Assembly (NCBI RefSeq): GCF_002263515.1
Contig: NZ_CP022752.1
Span: 248,001-312,000 of the forward strand
Length of the DNA: 64,000 nucleotides
Source of the DNA: Actinopolyspora erythraea
GTDB lineage: Bacteria > Actinomycetota > Actinomycetes > Mycobacteriales > Pseudonocardiaceae
Reading direction: 5' to 3'
The notes under the pieces were generated by a model that was not told the origin of the DNA, did not search any database, and worked only from the letters and a program-made list of their open reading frames with translations. Below, in pieces: positions 1 through 8,043 of the stretch (positions are counted from its first letter, which is position 1; the number at the start of each line of letters is the position of its first letter). The translations under genes and the position numbers were made by a program.

Positions 1-416
1 GGTGAGGGGGACTCGATCACCAGCCGCGCCACCTCGTCGGGACGCCAGCGTTGCAGGTCCCGGATGGTGGCGGGGTCCAGCTCGCCGACCGACATCCGCT
101 GCTGGCCCCCGTGCGGGGTGTGCACCGTGATGCTCGGTTCCGGGGCGTAGCGGAAGACCGTGTTGACCTGGGTGCGCTCCTCCGGGTCGCTGGGGGCGAT
201 CTCCGCGCCGACCAGCGCGTTGATCAGCGTGGACTTGCCTGATTTCACCCGGCCGGTGACCGCCATGCGGAGCGGTTCGGAGAGGCGTTCCAGCCGGGCC
301 CGCAGCCAGCCCGCCGTGCGCGGGTCGTCCCGGTAGAAGGTCATCGTCCGCAGCAGCAGCTCTCTGGCCTGGCCGAGCAGGGCGGTGGTTGGACCGTTCT
401 CGCGCGTCGTGGTCAT
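1..416 (-). CDS. iniC: Dynamin-like GTPase, IniC-like (5' part; runs off the window)
   Basis: Only the first 138 or so codons are in the window; the gene continues leftward beyond base 1. The ATG at 416 overlaps the stop of the upstream GTPase gene (ATGA), so the two are probably translationally coupled. A P-loop, GRVKSGKST, lies near residue 55, followed by NALVGAEIAPSD and a Thr-rich switch-I region. This is the layout of bacterial dynamin-like proteins of the IniA/IniC type, which bind and remodel the inner side of the membrane. The iniC assignment rests on position (third in an iniB-iniA-iniC order) and on the P-loop. The GTPase core beyond the first motifs and the membrane-binding tip cannot be seen. 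Confidence 0.75.
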   Translation of the reverse strand, partial: MTTTRENGPTTALLGQARELLLRTMTFYRDDPRTAGWLRARLERLSEPLRMAVTGRVKSGKSTLINALVGAEIAPSDPEERTQVNTVFRYAPEPSITVHTPHGGQQRMSVGELDPATIRDLQRWRPDEVARLVIESPS

Positions 417-2245
417 GCCGCCGCTATCCGGTTGGAGGTCAACGCGTTCGCCCGCTTGCGGAGCGCTCCGAGCTCTTCGAGCTTCTTCTTGATCTCCTTG
501 GCGCGGGCGTCGCGGTCCACGGCGCTCTGTTCGGCCATCCGCTTGGTCTCCTGGATCGAGCGGCTGATCCGGATCTGTGCCTGTTCGGTGATCCGGTTGC
601 AGTGGTCGTGCAGTGTCTGGTGCGTGTTCCGGATGGCGTCGCGGGCCTCCTTGTTGACCTGGAAGACCACGTGCTCGACGTAGCGCTGCACGGCGGCGCG
701 TGCCTCGGTCTGCCTGCGTTTGAGCCGTGAGTCCTTCTCCTCGTTGAGGCTCTTGCTCCCCAGCAGCAGCCCGGCGGAGATGGAGATCACGTTCATCAGC
801 GGCAGTCCGGCCATGCTCGTCATCAGCCCGAACATCAGCACACCGCCGTACGATCCGCGCAACCCGGTGAGCAGCTGGTCCCCGCGCGGGTAGCTCGCGT
901 TCTTCGGCGCCTTGGGGGCCGGTACGCGCGACAGCGGGTCGGGGACGGGGATGCTGTCGCTGTTGGGCAGGGTGCGCACCTGCTCGCGCAGCAGTTCGTC
1001 GGCCACCTGCTCGGTGAGCCGCTCCCGGCGGCGGTCCAGCCAGTCGAAGGTCTCGGCGACGGCGGTTCGCAGGCTGTCGCGGAGCCACTCCTCGAACTCG
1101 TCCCAGGTGGTGCTGGGGTCGGCCTCGTCGAGGGTCTCGTTGGCCTGGTGCAGCACCGCCCAGCTTCGCTCCCTGAAGTCGTACTCGATGTCGGAGTACA
1201 GTTCCTGCACCCCGTCGGAGAGGGTCTTCTGCCAGCGTCCGGAGAGCCGCTTGAGGTCCTCGGCGCGACGTTGCGCCGTCTCCAGTTCCAGCAGCGTCTC
1301 GGTGGCGGTGCGCGGGTTCTGGTTGTTGAGTTCCTCGCGCAGGTCCGCGGTGATCCGGTCGATCGAGTCCGTGACGTTGTGCGCGACCAGCTTACGGGTG
1401 AGCTGCTCCTGTGCGCTGGCCATCTCCTTGCGGAGGTAGTCCAGCAGGGCGGGGAAACCCGACTCGGTGTTGAGGTCCTGGCTCTTCTCCCGCGTGGCGC
1501 GGGAGCGGATCCTGGCCGACACGGGGAAGATCCTGCCCGCGATGCCCGCGTTGGACAGGTGCTTGCGGTTGAGCTCGACGATGTGCCGCCAGTCCGGTAC
1601 CAGGTCGGTCTTGGGCTGCACCAGTGCGACGTTGGGGCACACCGCTGTCACGCGGCGCAGGAAGTTCAGTTCGTTCGTGGTCAGTTCCTGGGTGGCGTCG
1701 GAGACCATGAGCAGCGCGTCGGCCTCGGCGGCCGCCTCCTCGGTGACCGAGCCCAGCGAACTGGCCACCCCGCCCACCGCGGGTGTGTCCATCAGCGCGA
1801 GGCCGTTCTCCAGCAGTGCCCGGGGAAGCCCGATCTCGGTGCGCCGGACCTGCCGGCCCGCCTCCAGCGCCCGTTCCAGTTCATCACGGAGCGCCTCGAT
1901 GGGTACCGGGGTTCGGTCGCCGCCCACCGGGCTCCGCGTCGTCTCCTGCTCGACCAGGTGCGCCGACGGCTCGTCCGCGTGCCTGACCAGGCTGGGCACG
2001 ATCGTGCTGACGTTCTCGCCGCTGCCGCACACCGGGGCGTTGACCAGGGAGTTGATCAGCTCGCTCTTGCCCTGGTCCGGTTCGCCCACCACGAGGACGA
2101 GCTGGGCGGGATCGAGCACCCGGTTGCGGATCCGCCGTAGCCGGTTTCCGAGATCCGTTCGCCCCGCTTCGACGCATTCCGATTCCGCGCTGTCGAGGAG
2201 TTCCACGAGTGCCGTTTCGATCACGGTGGGATTGTGCACGTGCAC
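413..2245 (-). CDS. iniA: Dynamin-like GTPase, IniA-like
   Basis: A protein of about 610 residues with all GTPase motifs: G1 GEPDQGKSE, G2 threonine in STIVPS, G3 DTPAVGG and G4 QPKTD. Long helical segments follow, and a hydrophobic stretch (VLMFGLMTSMAGLPLMNV and the next 15 residues) suits a membrane-inserting paddle. The C-terminus is coiled-coil-like (AKEIKKKLEELGALRKR). The family is bacterial dynamin; IniA of mycobacteria is induced by cell-wall inhibitors. The start is uncertain: the frame is open to a GTG at 2344, but the Arg/Pro-rich leader looks non-coding and GTGs at 2245, 2239 and 2224 are alternatives, none with a clear Shine-Dalgarno. The stop overlaps the iniC-like start by 4 bases. 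Confidence 0.82.
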   Translation of the reverse strand: MHVHNPTVIETALVELLDSAESECVEAGRTDLGNRLRRIRNRVLDPAQLVLVVGEPDQGKSELINSLVNAPVCGSGENVSTIVPSLVRHADEPSAHLVEQETTRSPVGGDRTPVPIEALRDELERALEAGRQVRRTEIGLPRALLENGLALMDTPAVGGVASSLGSVTEEAAAEADALLMVSDATQELTTNELNFLRRVTAVCPNVALVQPKTDLVPDWRHIVELNRKHLSNAGIAGRIFPVSARIRSRATREKSQDLNTESGFPALLDYLRKEMASAQEQLTRKLVAHNVTDSIDRITADLREELNNQNPRTATETLLELETAQRRAEDLKRLSGRWQKTLSDGVQELYSDIEYDFRERSWAVLHQANETLDEADPSTTWDEFEEWLRDSLRTAVAETFDWLDRRRERLTEQVADELLREQVRTLPNSDSIPVPDPLSRVPAPKAPKNASYPRGDQLLTGLRGSYGGVLMFGLMTSMAGLPLMNVISISAGLLLGSKSLNEEKDSRLKRRQTEARAAVQRYVEHVVFQVNKEARDAIRNTHQTLHDHCNRITEQAQIRISRSIQETKRMAEQSAVDRDARAKEIKKKLEELGALRKRANALTSNRIAAA

Positions 2246-2399
2246 ACGCTCTGAGGTGAAGTCGGACAACGCGGGGTCGCCGTCGGGTGGCCGGGAGGGC
2301 GCTCCCCGCTCTCGACGTGGGCGTCGAGGGCGGGCGAACCGCACGCGGCTTCGGCGCGGGTGCTCCTCGGGAGTCGCCGTGCTCGCCGGGAACGCGCGA

Positions 2400-2434
2400 G
2401 ATCGCCGCCGCGAAGCGCGGTCGCGGCGGCGATC
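2400..2434 (-). terminator. Perfect 14-bp hairpin between iniB and iniA
   Basis: The arms at 2400-2413 (GATCGCCGCCGCGA) and 2421-2434 are exact reverse complements with a 7-base loop. It lies 90 bases or more after the iniB stop and before iniA. No T-run follows on the minus strand, so it could be a factor-dependent terminator, an attenuator or an mRNA-stability element. Confidence 0.6.
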
Positions 2435-2437
2435 GGG

Positions 2438-2478
2438 ACGTCGGGATCCGCGGAGAGAGGGGCAACGGATCCCGACGT
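2438..2478 (-). terminator. Second perfect hairpin (13 bp) between iniB and iniA
   Basis: The arms ACGTCGGGATCCG (2438-2450) and CGGATCCCGACGT (2466-2478) are exact reverse complements around a 15-base loop. It is the first of two tandem hairpins met by transcription leaving iniB. Together they could lower readthrough into iniA-iniC relative to iniB. Confidence 0.6.
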
Positions 2479-2524
2479 GTCCGCCCGCTCAGGTCAGAGC
2501 ACGTTCAACGGCGTCGCCGCCGTG

Positions 2525-3496
2525 TCACATCAGGTCCAGCGGCAGGTCCGAGGTCACGCCCCCGACAACGCCCTCGGCCTCGCCGACCACTCCGCCGACG
2601 GCACCGGTGGCGCCGTCCAGCGTGCCGGCCGCGCCGTCCTCGGACAGTCCGCCGGCCACGTCGCCCGCGACCGGCAGGTCGCCGGCCACGCCGTCGACCG
2701 GCAGGTCGCCCGCGGTGCCCAGTGCGGTGTCGGCGGCGCCCACGGCCACGTCGACACCGGTGTCCACGGTGCCCTCCGCGGTGTCGGTGACCTCGCCGAC
2801 CGTGTTGTTGGCGGTGTTGCCCACCGTGTCCACCGTGTTGTCCACGGTGTTGCCCACGCCGCCGACGGTGTTGCCGACCGCGCCCACGGTGTTGCCGACG
2901 GCACCGACGGCGTTGCCCGCGACCTCGTTGCCGCTGGCGACGTCGTTACCGCTGACGACATCGTGCACGCTGACGAGGTTCTGCGAGTCCTCGTTCTCCA
3001 CGTTGATGTTGGTCTCGGTGGTGTTGCCCTGCTCCATCTCCCTGTCGGCGTCGCCGTCGGAGGAGTAGTTCGGGCTCGTGGAGTTGTCGTTGTCCAACAG
3101 GCTCATATTCGCTTCCGTCGCTTCCTGCGGTTCGGGAACTTGTGCGGGATCGAGTTGGTCGATCGCGACGTGCTGCGTGCTGGCCGCGAACGTGTCGATG
3201 CTGGGTTGCACCGTTCGTCCGTACTCGCTCACGAGTTCGGCGGGTGCGTAGTCCAGCACCAGCGACGAAGCCTGCAGCACCTGTGTCGCGTTCAGCTCTC
3301 CGAGACCGGCGCTCTCCAGCTCGCCACGCGGGTCGGCGTCGAACGCCGAACGCGCCTCCGTGTTGCCGACCAGACGAGCCAGGAACTCCTGCAGTGTCGG
3401 CTGTTCCGGGGTGGCCGCTGTTCGAGTCTCCGTTCCCGAAGTCGGTAACTGGGCACCGTCCCGCCCGTCGGCCTGCTCCGGCTGTGCGTTCGGCAT
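2525..3496 (-). CDS. iniB: IniB-like protein with VGNTV repeats
   Basis: A 323-residue protein. Residues 34-95 match the IniB N-terminal domain (LQEFLARLVGN..ARSAFDADP...AGLGELNATQV). A low-complexity middle and C-terminus follow: an acidic, Asn-rich linker (residues 135-180) and then imperfect VGNTV/VGAVGNT repeats (about 180-240) and Gly/Val/Asp repeats to the end. No signal peptide or membrane segment is visible. The ATG at 3496 has GGAGAA 7-12 bases upstream. In mycobacteria iniB heads the isoniazid- and ethambutol-inducible iniBAC operon; its biochemical role is unknown. The repeat-rich tail suggests a flexible or fibrous segment. It is first in the leftward operon here, separated from iniA by two hairpins. 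Confidence 0.8.
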   Translation of the reverse strand: MPNAQPEQADGRDGAQLPTSGTETRTAATPEQPTLQEFLARLVGNTEARSAFDADPRGELESAGLGELNATQVLQASSLVLDYAPAELVSEYGRTVQPSIDTFAASTQHVAIDQLDPAQVPEPQEATEANMSLLDNDNSTSPNYSSDGDADREMEQGNTTETNINVENEDSQNLVSVHDVVSGNDVASGNEVAGNAVGAVGNTVGAVGNTVGGVGNTVDNTVDTVGNTANNTVGEVTDTAEGTVDTGVDVAVGAADTALGTAGDLPVDGVAGDLPVAGDVAGGLSEDGAAGTLDGATGAVGGVVGEAEGVVGGVTSDLPLDLM

Positions 3497-3514
3497 CGCT
3501 GGCGTTCTCCTGAA

Positions 3515-3540
3515 CTCAAGCCGTAGGTCTTCTCAAGCCG
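3515..3540 (-). promoter_or_regulatory. Direct repeat CTCAAGCCG x2 upstream of iniB
   Basis: The nonamer CTCAAGCCG occurs at 3515-3523 and again at 3532-3540, 17 bases apart start to start, just upstream of the iniB ribosome site. Spaced direct repeats are typical activator sites for MalT/LuxR-type regulators, and one such regulator is encoded at 5358. The link is inference. The rest of the divergent region 3541-3798 must hold the iniB and Hsp70-like promoters; I could not place -10/-35 boxes with confidence. Confidence 0.35.
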
Positions 3541-3798
3541 GTCGGGGGAATCGGTGTCCCCGTTCCCGGTTAATGAAGCTACGTGGCTGGAGGGGCTCAC
3601 CCATCGGGAGCCACTCCTAGTTATTGATGAACCTGTTAGGGGGACTTTGATGCGTCACTCTTTAGGGGATCAATGGATCGGGTCACATCTTTGCGTAATC
3701 GAGTCCGCGCTAGGTTGGACTGGCGGGCCTACCGGACGAACCCCGCGTGATCGCCCTGTGGCACAGCAAGTGTGACCAGGTAAGCCGGAAGGGATGGC

Positions 3799-5292
3799 AT
3801 GCCTTACGTTCTCGGGGTTCATCTGGGCGCGACCAGCACCTCGGCGGCGGTGGTCGCTCGTGACGGCGGGCAGTGGGCGCCTCCTGCCCCGTTCCCCCTG
3901 GGAAGTGCTCGTGCCGAGGTCCCCACCGCGCTGGGACGGTTACCGGACGGTACGCGACTGGCCGGCGAGGTCGCCGCGAGCAGAGCAGCCGAGTACCACG
4001 AATGGGTGTGTACCGATTTCGTCACCGAAGTCGGCACGGAGACCCCGCTGCTTTTGGGGGGCGAGCTCGTGCACCCGCACCGACTGGCCGCGAGCATGGT
4101 GGAGTGGGTGGCCGACCAGGTGGCGAACCGGCACGGGCATCCGGCCGAGCACATCGCCGTTTCCCACGGCGCCTGCTGGGGCACGCACCGAACGCACCTG
4201 CTCCACCGCGCGTTGGCCGAACTCGGTCTGACCGACGTCACCCTGTTGCCCGAGCCGCTCGCGGTGGCCACCGACTACGTGTCCAGGCAGCCGGTTTCCC
4301 CCGGCGGGTCGATAGCCGTCGGCAACGTCGGCGGCAGCGGTGCCGACGCCACCGTGCTGCGCAGGGGGGAACTCCAGCGGGGCGAGGGCGACGTACGCGG
4401 CCCCGGCGCCGAACTGGAGTTCCGCGGCGTCACGGTCTCCGGCCCCCGTCCGGCCGGTCGCGAACTGGACGACCTGGTCCTCGAACAGCTGCGCGCCGAG
4501 CTGGGCGGGCCGCTCGCCGAGCTGGACCCCTTCGACGCCCGGCACCGCGCCGCGGCCGCCCACCTGCGGGCCGAGTGCACCCGGCTCAGGGAGGAGCTGT
4601 CCACGAGGGACTCCGCCGCCGCGAACGTGGTTCTCCCCTCGTTCTCCGGGGAGGTCCCGCTCGCGCGGTTGCGCTACGAGGAACTCGCGCGGCCACACCT
4701 GGAACTGCTCCCCGAGAAGCTGGCCCAGGCCGTGCAGTCCGCCTCACTGGTCCCCGACGACCTCGAAGCCGTGGTGCTGGCGGGTGGGCCCGCCCGCACC
4801 CCGCTGTTGCGGCGGTTGGTCCAGGAGCGCCTTCGCGAGCAGTCCCCCGCAGCGGAAGGGACGGGGGTCGCGGTGCGCGTCGACGGTTTCCCCGAACTGG
4901 TCGCCGCGCGCGGAGCGGCGTGCTGCGCGGCCGACGTGCTCTCCGCGGCCACCGACCGCGCGGCCGCGCGGGCCGAGACCAGCGTCCTGATGCGAGTGGA
5001 GGACTCCGTGCCGGAGGCGGAGCACGTCCAGCACTACGACTACGATCCGATGACCGAACAGGCCGTCGAGGACTCCGTCGGCACAGCGGATCGTTCGGCC
5101 CGACCACCCCGGCCCCCCGTGGAGGTCGAACCGATGCACATCGAACCACCGCCGAAGCGGAAGGCGGTCAAAATCGTCAAGTTGTCGCTGGCGGCGATTT
5201 TGATCATTTTCGGGCTGGTGATGACCTTCGTGCAGGGATTCGGCGGGCAACAAGCCGAACAGCCGGGTGTCCTGCGACAGGTCGGGAACTGA
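3799..5292 (+). CDS. Hsp70-like ATPase-domain protein with C-terminal membrane anchor
   Basis: A 497-residue protein with an actin/Hsp70-type nucleotide-binding domain. The phosphate-1 loop is LGVHLGATSTSAAV (residues 5-18, replacing the usual DLGTT), a second phosphate-like loop is NVGGSGADATVL, and the adenosine motif is VVLAGGPARTPLL (about residue 317). The DnaK substrate-binding domain is missing. An acidic linker instead leads to one hydrophobic helix (about 460-480, LAAILIIFGLVMTFVQG) and a short tail, which suits a protein anchored with its ATPase in the cytoplasm. The ATG at 3799 follows GGAAGGGA. It is divergent from iniB and in series with the LuxR gene, the layout seen around mycobacterial Rv0339c-Rv0341. 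The function is unproven. Confidence 0.7.
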   Translation: MPYVLGVHLGATSTSAAVVARDGGQWAPPAPFPLGSARAEVPTALGRLPDGTRLAGEVAASRAAEYHEWVCTDFVTEVGTETPLLLGGELVHPHRLAASMVEWVADQVANRHGHPAEHIAVSHGACWGTHRTHLLHRALAELGLTDVTLLPEPLAVATDYVSRQPVSPGGSIAVGNVGGSGADATVLRRGELQRGEGDVRGPGAELEFRGVTVSGPRPAGRELDDLVLEQLRAELGGPLAELDPFDARHRAAAAHLRAECTRLREELSTRDSAAANVVLPSFSGEVPLARLRYEELARPHLELLPEKLAQAVQSASLVPDDLEAVVLAGGPARTPLLRRLVQERLREQSPAAEGTGVAVRVDGFPELVAARGAACCAADVLSAATDRAAARAETSVLMRVEDSVPEAEHVQHYDYDPMTEQAVEDSVGTADRSARPPRPPVEVEPMHIEPPPKRKAVKIVKLSLAAILIIFGLVMTFVQGFGGQQAEQPGVLRQVGN

Positions 5293-5357
5293 CCCCTGCC
5301 GGGCGAAGCCGTTCCGCGGCGCCTCCACCGAACACCGCTCACCGATTGGGACCGCTC

Positions 5358-7931
5358 GTGAATCACTCCAGCGCCACACGGCCCGCACCGGACGCGGGTT
5401 CCGCAGCCGGGTTGTGGGAGGTCGCACAACAGCGCGAGGCCACGCGGTTACGTGACGAGATAGCAGCCAATCCGGCCAGACCCCTGACCGCCGTGGTGCG
5501 TGGCCCCGGTGGTTACGGCAAGACGACACTGCTGAACCTGCTCGCCCGTGTCTATCGGGACGCGGGAGTAGCGGTGCGCGAGTCGGTCGAGTTCGATCCC
5601 GAGGAGATCCGTTCCGGCGGGGCCGCGCTGCTGCTCGACGACGTGCACCTGCTGCACCCCGCGAAATTGTCCGAACTGGAGTCCCTGCTGGCCTCCGGTC
5701 CGGTGCGCGTGGTGCTGACCTGCCGCCCCTGGCCGTTCCCGGAGGAGCTCGCGCGGCTCTGCGCGCGGTTCGGAAGCGGCAGGCCGGTAGTGGAGCTGCG
5801 CGAACTCGACGGCGCCGAGGTCGCCGAGCGGCTCCGCCGCTCTCCCGGCGGGGGCGGCGACGCGGAAACGGCGGAGCGGTTGCGGGCCTTCACCGCCGGA
5901 ATTCCCGCGCTCGTGGGTCGTGCGCTCGAAAACCTGGATCCGCACCGGCTCACCGACGGCGGTCCGCAACGTCTGCCGCAGGCGGTGCTGGACAGGTTCG
6001 ACCGCGAACTGTCCGTGCTGGACGGTCCCGCGCGGGACTGCCTCACCGCGCTGGCGGTCGGTGCCGAACCGCACCCCGTGCTGTTGGCCACCGTGCTCGG
6101 CACCGAGTCCCCCGAGGTCACCGCTGCGCTGACCACGTTGCGCTCGGCCGGTCTGCTGGACACCACCGACACGCCGCCGCCCATGGTCGGTCGTGCCGTG
6201 CTGGCGCTGACCGGCTGGCAGCGTCGGTTGTCGGTGCTGTGCGTGCTGCTGCGCATCCGACTGGAGCGGGGTGGTGCGGTGCTGCCGCTGCTGCGGCCGC
6301 TGCTGGGAGCGGAAGCCGCCCTGCCGTGCGACACCACGCTGGCGACCGCCTTCGAGGCGGCGGGCGGGCAGGCGCTGGCCGAATCGCCGGAACTGGCGGT
6401 GCGGATGTTCGACGCCGCCGTGACCACCGGTCGTCCACCGGCTTCGGTCGCCGCCCGAAGGGCCTGGGCCGTGGCGATGACCGGCAGGCTGGACGAGGCG
6501 CTGCGCCTGGCCGACCAGGTGATGACGGACGAGACCGCCGAGGACCGGGCCGTCGCGATCCAGGTCGCCGCGGCCGTGCTCACGCACCGCGGGTTGCCCG
6601 AGCGGGCCGCCGAGCTGTGCGGCTGGTCCGCCCGTCACGTCCGGTGGCCGGGGGACAGTTCCTGCGCGGCGCTCGGCCTGATCACCACCGGCAGGCTGGC
6701 GGAGGCGGGCGAGCTGCTGCGCGTTGAGGCCGACACGGCGCCGCCCACCTCGGTGTCCGGGGCCAGTTCGCAACTGGCGACCGGGCTGTACGAGTCGGTG
6801 ACCGGCAACGCCTCGGAAGCGCTCACGACGTTGGTCCGCGCCGCTTCGCTCGCCGAACCCGTCGGTGGGTCCCTGCTGACCCCCGACACCCCCGCCGCGG
6901 TCGCGGCCACGGTCGCGCTGCAGTGCGGTGAGCTAGACCTCGCCGAGTCGGTGCTGGAACGCGCGGTGGCGGCGGACAGCGGGGGGCCGCTGTTCCGGAC
7001 ACGCCACCGGTTGCTCGCGACGTGGCTGCCGCTGCTGCGGGGCGAGACCACGGTGGCCAGGCGTGAACTGTCGGCGGTGCTGGCGGAGTCCCACGAACCG
7101 AGCCCCCGGGACCGGCTCCACGCGGTCGCCCTCGAAGCGGGCATCGCGAGCAGGGACAACGACATGGCCGCACTGGGGCTGGCACGTACGAAGGCCCGCA
7201 GGGTGACGGCCGAGCACCCGGTGGACCTGTTCGGTCTGCTGCCGCTGGGCGAGCTCACCGTGGCCGTCTCCCGGCTGCGGGACGGTGACTGGCTGCTGCC
7301 GCAGCTGCGCCAGGCGCACGAGCTGCTGTCCGCGCTCGGTGATCCGCCACTGTGGACAGCGCCGCTGTGCTGGCGCGAGGCACAGGCGGCCATCGTGGTG
7401 GAGGAGTACGACAGGGCCGCCGGGAAAGTCGCCGAGCTGGAGCGGGTGGCGTGGCACAACCAGCTCGCCGCGGCACTGGCCCGGGCCGGGACCACGTGGC
7501 TGCGCGTTCTCGAAGGGGAGGTGGATCCCACCGAGGTGGAGAGTGCCGCCCGGGGGCTGCACGCCGTCGGGTTCACGTGGGACGGAGCGGGGCTGGCCGG
7601 GCAGGCGGCGCTGCGCACCACCGACCGCAACGCGATGCCCGCCCTGCTGGAGTGCGCGCGTTCGCTGCGCGGCAGAGGGGGGCGTTCGCGGCGACGTCCG
7701 GACGGCGAGCTCGGCGGCATCGCCCCGGCGGGCGGGGACGAACAGCTGCTCAGCGAGCGGGAGCGCGAGGTGGCCGAGCTGGTGCTGAGCGGAATGACCT
7801 ATAAGCAGGTGGGGCAGCGGCTGTTCATCTCGGCGAAGACGGTCGAGCACCACATCGGCAGGATCAAGCAGCGGTTGGACTGCTCCGACAGACAGCAGCT
7901 CCTCGAAAAGCTCCGTTCACTACTGGGGTGA
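5358..7931 (+). CDS. LuxR-family STAND/MalT-like regulator (Rv0339c/IniR-like)
   Basis: About 857 residues from a GTG at 5358; the frame is open much further upstream but that part is a shadow of the Hsp70-like gene. The N-terminus is a STAND ATPase with Walker A GPGGYGKTT (residues 49-57) and Walker B ALLLDDVHLL (about 89-98). A long alpha-helical, TPR-like region follows, and the C-terminus is a LuxR helix-turn-helix (LLSEREREVAELVLSGM, then TVEHHIGRIKQRL). This is the MalT architecture, in which a ligand triggers multimerisation and DNA binding. In mycobacteria the neighbouring gene of this type (Rv0339c, IniR) activates iniBAC, so iniB is the likely target. The effector cannot be read from sequence. 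Confidence 0.82.
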   Translation: MNHSSATRPAPDAGSAAGLWEVAQQREATRLRDEIAANPARPLTAVVRGPGGYGKTTLLNLLARVYRDAGVAVRESVEFDPEEIRSGGAALLLDDVHLLHPAKLSELESLLASGPVRVVLTCRPWPFPEELARLCARFGSGRPVVELRELDGAEVAERLRRSPGGGGDAETAERLRAFTAGIPALVGRALENLDPHRLTDGGPQRLPQAVLDRFDRELSVLDGPARDCLTALAVGAEPHPVLLATVLGTESPEVTAALTTLRSAGLLDTTDTPPPMVGRAVLALTGWQRRLSVLCVLLRIRLERGGAVLPLLRPLLGAEAALPCDTTLATAFEAAGGQALAESPELAVRMFDAAVTTGRPPASVAARRAWAVAMTGRLDEALRLADQVMTDETAEDRAVAIQVAAAVLTHRGLPERAAELCGWSARHVRWPGDSSCAALGLITTGRLAEAGELLRVEADTAPPTSVSGASSQLATGLYESVTGNASEALTTLVRAASLAEPVGGSLLTPDTPAAVAATVALQCGELDLAESVLERAVAADSGGPLFRTRHRLLATWLPLLRGETTVARRELSAVLAESHEPSPRDRLHAVALEAGIASRDNDMAALGLARTKARRVTAEHPVDLFGLLPLGELTVAVSRLRDGDWLLPQLRQAHELLSALGDPPLWTAPLCWREAQAAIVVEEYDRAAGKVAELERVAWHNQLAAALARAGTTWLRVLEGEVDPTEVESAARGLHAVGFTWDGAGLAGQAALRTTDRNAMPALLECARSLRGRGGRSRRRPDGELGGIAPAGGDEQLLSEREREVAELVLSGMTYKQVGQRLFISAKTVEHHIGRIKQRLDCSDRQQLLEKLRSLLG

Positions 7932-7947
7932 TCCGGTCTCCCCGGGG

Positions 7948-8026
7948 GTAGCTGGTGCTGTGGCGGAACCTCTCGCGGGCACCCGCAGCGAGGCGCCGCC
8001 GGAGGTTCCGCCAAGCGACCAGCTAC
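7948..8026. terminator. Long hairpin between convergent genes (repeat-family copy D)
   Basis: GTAGCTGGT at 7948-7956 pairs with ACCAGCTAC at 8018-8026, and TGGCGGAACCTC at 7961-7972 pairs with GAGGTTCCGCCA at 8002-8013, giving 21 paired positions with a 4x4 internal loop. It sits between the ends of the LuxR gene (7931) and the hydrolase gene (8044), where a bidirectional terminator is expected. The same arm sequences recur at 20804 and 39652. Confidence 0.7.
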
Positions 8027-8043
8027 GCGGGTCACCGCGAGGT

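Noticed and set aside
3550..3650. GTGGCT/AGCCAC pair upstream of the Hsp70-like gene as an operator
   Set aside because: Six-base arms about 20 bases apart are expected by chance in this composition.
3873..5357. Very long open frame running from inside the Hsp70-like gene into the LuxR gene (3873-7931)
   Set aside because: The first part is Arg/Gly/Pro-rich shadow sequence of the Hsp70-like gene; protein-like sequence begins at the GTG at 5358.
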